Assembly: GCA_032718475.1 (NCBI GenBank)
Contig: JAUCBJ010001176.1
Coordinates: 1 to 64,000 of the forward strand
Source: Nemertoderma westbladi
Lineage: Eukaryota > Xenacoelomorpha > Nemertodermatida > Nemertodermatidae
DNA: 64,000 bases
Direction: 5' to 3'
Positions 58,709-64,000 of this stretch are shown here, one piece after another; the first letter of the stretch is position 1; every line of letters starts with the position of its first letter. The position numbers and the translations under genes were made by a program. The notes beneath the pieces are model-generated. The model searched no databases and had not been told where the DNA came from. It worked only from the letters and a program-made list of their open reading frames with translations.

Positions 58709-59626
58709 TATACCATGACCCGTAATATAGTGTCATTTTCTCATGACACGGACCCCCCCCCCCCCCCCCCCCCCCCAAATTTTTCTACAAATCTTTATCA
58801 TATTGCTTGAAATTTGAAACACAACTAGTTCCACTCACCGTGGTTGTTACCATGAAGCCGGAATTTTCGATTTTGCCTTTAAATTTTATTCATAAGCGTT
58901 TTAAAAAAGTGTCTTTTTCGAAATCGCACCCTCCGTATCGTGGACATTCTTCACATTAGTCGTAATTATTTCATATCATTAAAAAGCTTGCGTTAAAAGG
59001 ATTCCAAATATGTAACAATGTCTGAATTTCGTTGAGAAACAGCTGAGAAATAGGCACTCAAAGATTGCAAGAATTATTGTTCACTGTAGGCCATTTATTC
59101 TATTTAATAATTACACAATATTCTGGAACAATTTGTTTAAGTATGATTAGCTACGCAATATAGATATCGTATAGGCATTCCGCTGTTCCATACCAACTCA
59201 TAAAATAAATAACTCGTTCTAGAATATTGTGTATCTATTAAATAGAATAAATGGCCTACAGGGAACGATAATTCTTGCTATCTTTGAAAGCCTATTTCTC
59301 AACTGTTTCTCAATGAAATTCAGATATTGCTACATATTTGGAATCCTTTCAACGCAAGCTTTCTATTGATGTGAAAAAATTACGACTAAAGTGAAGAATG
59401 GCAATGATACAGAGGGTGCGATTTCGCAAAAGACACTTTTTTTAAACACTTATAAATAAAATTTAAAGGCGAAATCGAAAATTCCGGCTTCATGGTAACA
59501 ACCACGGTGAGTTGAACTAGTTGTGTTTCCAATTTCAAGCAATTTGATAAAGATATGTAGAAAAATTTGGGGGGGGGGGGTCCGTGTCATCAGAAAATGA
59601 TCCTATATTACGGGTCATGGTGTATA
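58709..59626. mobile_element. Long inverted repeat (fold-back element, arms about 410 bp)
   Basis: The left arm (58709 to about 59127) and right arm (about 59215 to 59626) are imperfect reverse complements. Landmarks are CCATGACCCGTAATATA versus TATATTACGGGTCATGG, ACTAGTTCCACTCACCGTGG versus CCACGGTGAGTTGAACTAGT, and GTAGGCCATTTATTCTATTT versus AATAGAATAAATGGCCTAC. A loop of about 85 bp separates them. A run of 24 C in the left arm faces 12 G in the right. TA-rich flanks suit a TA target site, as in Tc1/mariner-type MITEs. No coding capacity is seen. RNA from either strand would fold into a long hairpin. Confidence 0.9.
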
Positions 59627-60110
59627 TTGGGGAGGGTAACAGACATTAACTAATGTTACTGGAGAATTCGAGGTTGTGTTGTAATGCCAAGCGAGAAATG
59701 ATATCTATTGTATTGTAGGCCACATTGTGGCAGGAGTATCCGGGGATTTCAACATCCGTTGCCATTGTTTCAGACAAAAGCGCAGAATGTATGTTGTGGA
59801 GAAAGTTTCATTCGTAGTATTGTCTAATGTAGTTCTACTGTAATTCCTTCAACATTCCAAGCGACTAGGGAGAGTGATTTAACACTGTTATCTCCTATTT
59901 GAATTGTAGGAAGATTAAATGGGAATTCTGAAAATAGGATTCGGTTTTCCCCTATAACAAATCGGTTACACCATTTTTTTATGTTAAAGACGGCCAAGTA
60001 TGGTAGGGTTGAGCACAGTGGCAGCATAAGATGGTATTGAAAGTTGGGAGGCCATGAGGAGGTAAATTGCGGAAATACAAGGTATCAGGTAGTATTTCCA
60101 GGTCTATCTT
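59627..60110 (-). pseudogene. Possible N-terminal endonuclease relic of a LINE (minus strand)
   Basis: On the minus strand, about 59880-59835 reads SLVAWNVEGITVEL, then after a stop and frameshift about 59785-59720 reads LLSETMATDVEIPGYSCHNV. These resemble the first strand (with its Asn) and the catalytic-Glu motif of AP-like LINE endonucleases. It lies upstream, in minus-strand sense, of the endonuclease C-terminal relic at 55.3-55.5 kb and could be part of the same element. The rest of the interval shows nothing recognisable. Confidence 0.4.
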
Positions 60111-60115
60111 TTACC

Positions 60116-60310
60116 TGCGCCGCTAGCTGAATGGTTAGAGCGTCAGTCTTCCAACTCGGAGGTCGACAGTTCGATCCCACCTGGACGTCATTGCCAACTT
60201 TGCAAAAGCTGTGCTCAACAAAATATTATAATATTTTTTATGTGTTTAATCTACTCCACTCCTCCCAGGCTAGTGACCCCTCTGTATGTATGAAGCCAAG
60301 CTACGGCCCA
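60116..60310 (+). repeat. tRNA-derived SINE-like sequence
   Basis: The head has an A-box-like TAGCTGAATGGTTAGAGC and a B-box-like AGTTCGATCCC at tRNA spacing, with a TTCC stretch where an anticodon loop would be. The acceptor, anticodon and T stems do not pair, so it is not a functional tRNA. A non-tRNA body follows, including CCTCCCAGGCTAGTGACCCC and AAGCCAAGCTACGGCCC. This layout is typical of a SINE. Confidence 0.6.
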
Positions 60311-60590
60311 TTCTAGAATAAGTTCTAATATTATATTTTCTTTACAACCGTTCCAATCTTTCCGCAACATTTTGCACATAGGCCATTTGTTATGTTAATT
60401 TCTGGTTTTTCCCGTGGTTTGTTGTTGATTCTAATTAGGAGGTATGCTGGCTGCGATCTGCTGTTATATTTATTTTAGAATTTAGAGATTAATATATGTA
60501 TTCCTCCTAATTAAAACATAATTGTTCAATTTGTAATTTTTAAATTCTTAGGAAGAACCGGCAGTACTATGCTATGGGTACACACTTTGT
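60311..60590. other. AT-rich intergenic sequence
   Basis: I see no gene, repeat or structural signal in this stretch. Confidence 0.5.
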
Positions 60591-61580
60591 GACCAATTTT
60601 TGGCATTACTATGTTATGGGTGCCCACTTTTTGACCAATTTTTTTGATATGAGAATGGCTTTTATTGTGAGGATTTTTGTACTAGAACAAATATTTGACC
60701 TTCTATCAGTAAGATGGTAGCTAGAAATTTTGTTTTTTAGTTAGCTAGTACTTTTGTTTTAGGTAGCTAGTACTTTTGTTTTTTAGTTAGCTAGTACTTT
60801 TTATTAGCGAGTGAAAAAAATTATAATTGAAAAGTGAAAACAATTTTTTGACCAACTTTTTCTTGTAAAAATGGCTTTTATTATGAGGTTTTTTGTTCTA
60901 GAACAAATACTTGAACTTCAGTCAGAAAGATGGTACCAGTAACTAGTACTTTTGATTTTGTGTTAGCTAGTAAGGTACTTGTACTATTTATTAGCTAGTA
61001 AAAAAATTAAAGATATAATTTATTTCTTAATCATATATTTGTCTGGTATAATTTATTAGTCATGGTAGCTACTGTAGTAATTTTTATTTGATTTTCAAAG
61101 TAGCTAGTAATTAGTCACTAGCTAGTTTTTTATACAAAACATAGGCAGATGCAAAATACAGTTTTTACTAGGCCTATTCAGAAATGTAAATTATGTACAT
61201 TTTTTATTATATTCAGTCAGAACACTACCGTTGCTTAAAGGAATAGTTTATCATATTATTTTCTTGATCTTTTCCAGAGCATCCAAACCATTTCTAGATT
61301 TATTTCTCTTTTTATTAGTCATTCTAGAATATCTTAATGATATGAAAATTGTCTAAATATAAGGGGCACAACAATTTTTTTGTAATTTTAAGATCACTAG
61401 CTACCTTTAAAAACACTAGCCACCATAATAAAAAATAATAGCTAACCTCTCTCTTAATGGTGAAATTTACGTTCTAGAATAAACAAAAAACATCATGTTA
61501 ATAGCCATTAACATGGTCAAATAAATGGTTAAAAAGTGGGTACCCATATTATACCGGTAGTAATGCCAAATTTTTCACAT
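60591..61580. mobile_element. AT-rich fold-back element (about 980 bp)
   Basis: TTTTTGGCATTACTATGTTA and TGGGTGCCCACTTTTTGACC at 60597-60640 face their near reverse complement at about 61520-61575 (AAAAAGTGGGTACCCATATT, then GTAATGCCAAATTTTTC). The left end is itself partly duplicated. The interior is filled with GCTAGTA and TTCTAGAACA words in both orientations. It has no coding capacity and is likely a MITE or fold-back element. Confidence 0.7.
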
Positions 61581-61805
61581 ATGAAAATGGAAAATGAGTT
61601 TTTTTGTTCAAGAACAAATATTTGACCACCTGAAAGTAATGTGGTAGTAGCTAGTAATTTTGATTTTCTGTTAGCTAGTACTTTCTAACAGCCAGTGAAA
61701 AAATAATGTTGAAAATATTTTGACCAATATTTTCTTGTGAAAATGGTTTTTTTCATTGGCGTTTTATCGACATGGCGTTTTTTATTCTAGAACAAATATT
61801 GGCTA

Positions 61806-62482
61806 GAGCTCCGTATAGAACTGCATTTTTAAAACATATGTCATTGTTACTAGGCAAACATTGAAGAGTTCTAGAACAATATAAAATTATTATTTACTAT
61901 TCTAGAACATAAATAAAATAAAAAATATAATGTTCTAGAAGATATAGCTAGTTTTTTTTTAATTTAAATAGCTAGTAAATTTAAAAAAATATCCAATTTG
62001 GTAGATCAATTTTCTAATAAATAAATAAAATAAATAAATAAATTTTTTTGTATTATCAGCTATTTTAAATTTGAAAAATAACTAGCTAAATGTTCTAGAA
62101 CATTATATTATTTGTATTATTTATGCTCTAGAATAGTGTATAATACATATAATATTAATAAATTAAATAAAAAATAATAATGTTTTAAAACATATTGCTA
62201 GTTTTTTTTAATTTTAAAATAGCTAGTAAATTTAACAAATAATACAATTTGGTACCGGTAGATTTTTAGACTTTTTTAGTAATAATATAAATATAAATTT
62301 TTTATTATTACTAGTTATTTTAAATTTTAAAAATTACGAGCTATATGTTCTAGAACAATAAATTCTTTATTTTATTTTGTTCTAGAATAGTGTATATTAT
62401 ATATTTTTTGTTCTAGAACTCTTAACTGTGGCCATCGAAACAATGATTTATGTTATAAAAATTCAGTTCTATACGGAACTGT
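61806..62482. mobile_element. Near-palindromic fold-back element (about 675 bp)
   Basis: CTCCGTATAGAACTGCATTT at the left end is inverted at the right end (AATTCAGTTCTATACGGAAC, ending about 62480). Inward, AGAGTTCTAGAACA, TATTCTAGAACA and ATAGCTAG words continue to pair to a centre near 62140, so most of the element is one imperfect palindrome. The interior is almost pure A+T. Confidence 0.8.
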
Positions 62483-62817
62483 TACCCAAGTATTTGACCT
62501 TTGACCTTGAAGAATAGTTTTAGTAATTTTGATTTTGAGTTAGCTAGTAGTAGGCTACTTTAATAATCCTCAGTTGAATTTGTCTGGAATAATTTATGGG
62601 TTATCGTAGCTAGTAATTTTTATTTTATAATCAATGTAGAATTATTTACTTAGCTACTTTTTATTGTATAAAATTTATTATATTAAAATACAGCTTTTAT
62701 TATTCAGAAATGTAAATGATATCCTTTTTTTTGGTAACAGTTCCGTATAGAACTACATTTTTATAACATAAATCATTGTTACCATGGCAACAGTTACCAA
62801 CAGTTACCAACAGCAAT
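62483..62817. repeat. Related AT-rich element fragments
   Basis: About 62590-62720 is a diverged direct copy of 61060-61200 (shared TTTATTCAGAAATGTAAAT-type sequence). At 62732-62800, GGTAACAGTTCCGTATAGAA repeats the terminal sequence of the element ending at 62482. The stretch therefore holds pieces of the same fold-back family. Confidence 0.65.
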
Positions 62818-64000
62818 CGTTTTATTCTAGCTGGTGGGTATTGGTTGGTTTCCTGGTTTGTTTTATTCTAGCTAGTGGGTATTGGTTGGTTTGCTGGTTC
62901 GTTTTATTCTAGCTAGTGGGTATTGGTTGGTTTGCTGGTTCGTTTTATTCTAGCTGGTGGGTATTGGTTGGTTTGCTGGTTCGTTTTATTCTAGCTAGTG
63001 GGTATTGGTTGGTTTGTGGGGTATTGGTTGGTTTGCTGGTTCGTTTTATTCTAGCTGGTGGGTATTGGTTGGTTTGCTGGTTCGTTTTATTCTAGCTGGT
63101 GGGTATTGGTTGGTTTGCTGGTTCGTTTTATTCTAGCTAGTGGGTATTGGTTGGTTTGTTGGGTATTGGTTGGTTTGCTGGTTCGTTTTATTCTAGCTGG
63201 TGGGTATTGGTTGGTTTGCTGGTTCGTTTTATTCTAGCTAGTGGGTATTGGTTGGTTTGTGCTGGGTATTGGTTGGTTTGCTGGTTCGTTTTATTCTAGC
63301 TAGTGGGTATTGGTTGGTTTGCTGGTTCGTTTTATTCTAGCTGGTGGGTATTGGTTGGCTTGCTGGTTCGTTTTATTTAAGCTAGTGGGTATTGGTTGGT
63401 TTGCTGGTTCGTTTTATTCTAGCTGGTGGGTATTGTTTGTTTTGCTGGTTCGTTTTATTCTAGCTGGTGGGTATTGGTTGGTTTGCTGGTTCGTTTTATT
63501 CTAGTTAGTGGGTATTGGTTGGTTAGTTGGGTATTGGTTGGTTTGCTGGTTCGTTTTATTCTAGCTAGTGGGTATTGGTTGGTTTGCTGGTTCGTTTTAT
63601 TCTAGCTGGTGGGTATTGTTTGGTTTGCTGGTTCGTTTTATTCTAGCTGGTGGGTATTGGTTGGTTTGCTGGTTCGTTTTATTCTAGCTAGTGGGTATTG
63701 GTTGGTTTGTGCTGGGTATTGGTTGGTTTGCTGGTTCGTTTTATTCTAGCTAGTGGGTATTGGTTGGTTTGCTGGTTCGTTTTATTCTAGCTGGTGGGTA
63801 TTGGTTGGCTTGCTGGTTCGTTTTATTTAAGCTAGTGGGTATTGGTTGGTTTGCTGGTTCGTTTTATTCTAGCTGGTGGGTATTGTTTGGTTTGCTGGTT
63901 CGTTTTATTCTAGCTGGTGGGTATTGGTTGGTTTGCTGGTTCGTTTTATTCTAGCTAGTGGGTATTGGTTGGTTTGCTGGTTCGTTTTATTCTAGCTGGT
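62818..64000. repeat. 41-bp satellite continuing off the right edge
   Basis: The 41-bp unit contains CGTTTTATTCTAGCTGGTGG and GTATTGGTTGGTTTGCTGGT. About 29 units are in the window, with CTAGCTGG versus CTAGCTAG variants and odd units inserting GTGCTGGG or GTTGGG. A 450-bp higher-order block is visible: the stretches from 63254 and 63704, both starting at TTTGTGCTGGGTATTGG, are nearly identical. It is T/G-rich on the + strand. Confidence 0.95.

Noticed and set aside
60116-60190. Functional tRNA-Gly(TCC) gene
   Set aside because: A- and B-box-like words and a TTCC loop are present, but acceptor, anticodon and T stems do not pair. A SINE head fits better.

Overview
This is animal (invertebrate-type) nuclear DNA, not prokaryotic. 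The evidence is spliced exons of a conserved metazoan enzyme, several non-LTR retrotransposon fragments, a BEL/Pao-like gag reading frame, fold-back and TTAA-type DNA elements, a SINE-like tRNA relic, and more than 40 kb of tandem repeats. The species cannot be named from the sequence.

The organising feature is a host gene on the + strand that is invisible as a long ORF. Its last four coding exons lie at 31589-31733, 51553-51652, 52760-52899 and 53340-54052. They join in frame (1098 nt, 365 codons plus stop) and read as the C-terminal part of a class-III PLP enzyme of the ETNPPL/PHYKPL (AGXT2-like) family. The 19.8-kb intron after the first of these exons holds a 12.1-kb array of a 24-bp repeat that begins at the splice donor itself, a TTAA-flanked DNA transposon, an 82-bp minisatellite and a degraded RTE-type LINE. 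The last exon carries ten in-frame copies of a 54-bp minisatellite. Upstream exons are not visible, so the 25.8-kb 51-bp satellite at 5.4-31.2 kb is probably inside the preceding intron.

Layout. 1-3370: long minus-strand gag-like frame running off the left edge. 3371-5431: AT-rich non-coding DNA. 5432-31205: 51-bp satellite with higher-order structure. 31206-31588: end of an intron. 31589-54052: the host gene and its intronic passengers. 54.3-55.5 kb and 59.7-59.9 kb: minus-strand LINE relics. 55.5-58.7 kb: 49-bp minisatellite split by a 5'-truncated RTE copy that is itself interrupted by a 380-bp insert. 58.7-59.6 kb: long inverted repeat. 60.1 kb: tRNA-like SINE relic. 60.6-62.8 kb: nested AT-rich fold-back elements. 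62.8-64.0 kb: 41-bp satellite continuing off the right edge.

The most unusual observation is the 24-bp intronic array. Its first unit is the authentic 5' splice site. Each typical unit carries a branch-point-like CTAAT, a short pyrimidine tract, AG and GTGAGT, and many units also contain a perfect AP-1 motif (TGAGTCA). Whether it acts as a splicing decoy, a transcription-factor sponge or nothing cannot be told from sequence alone.
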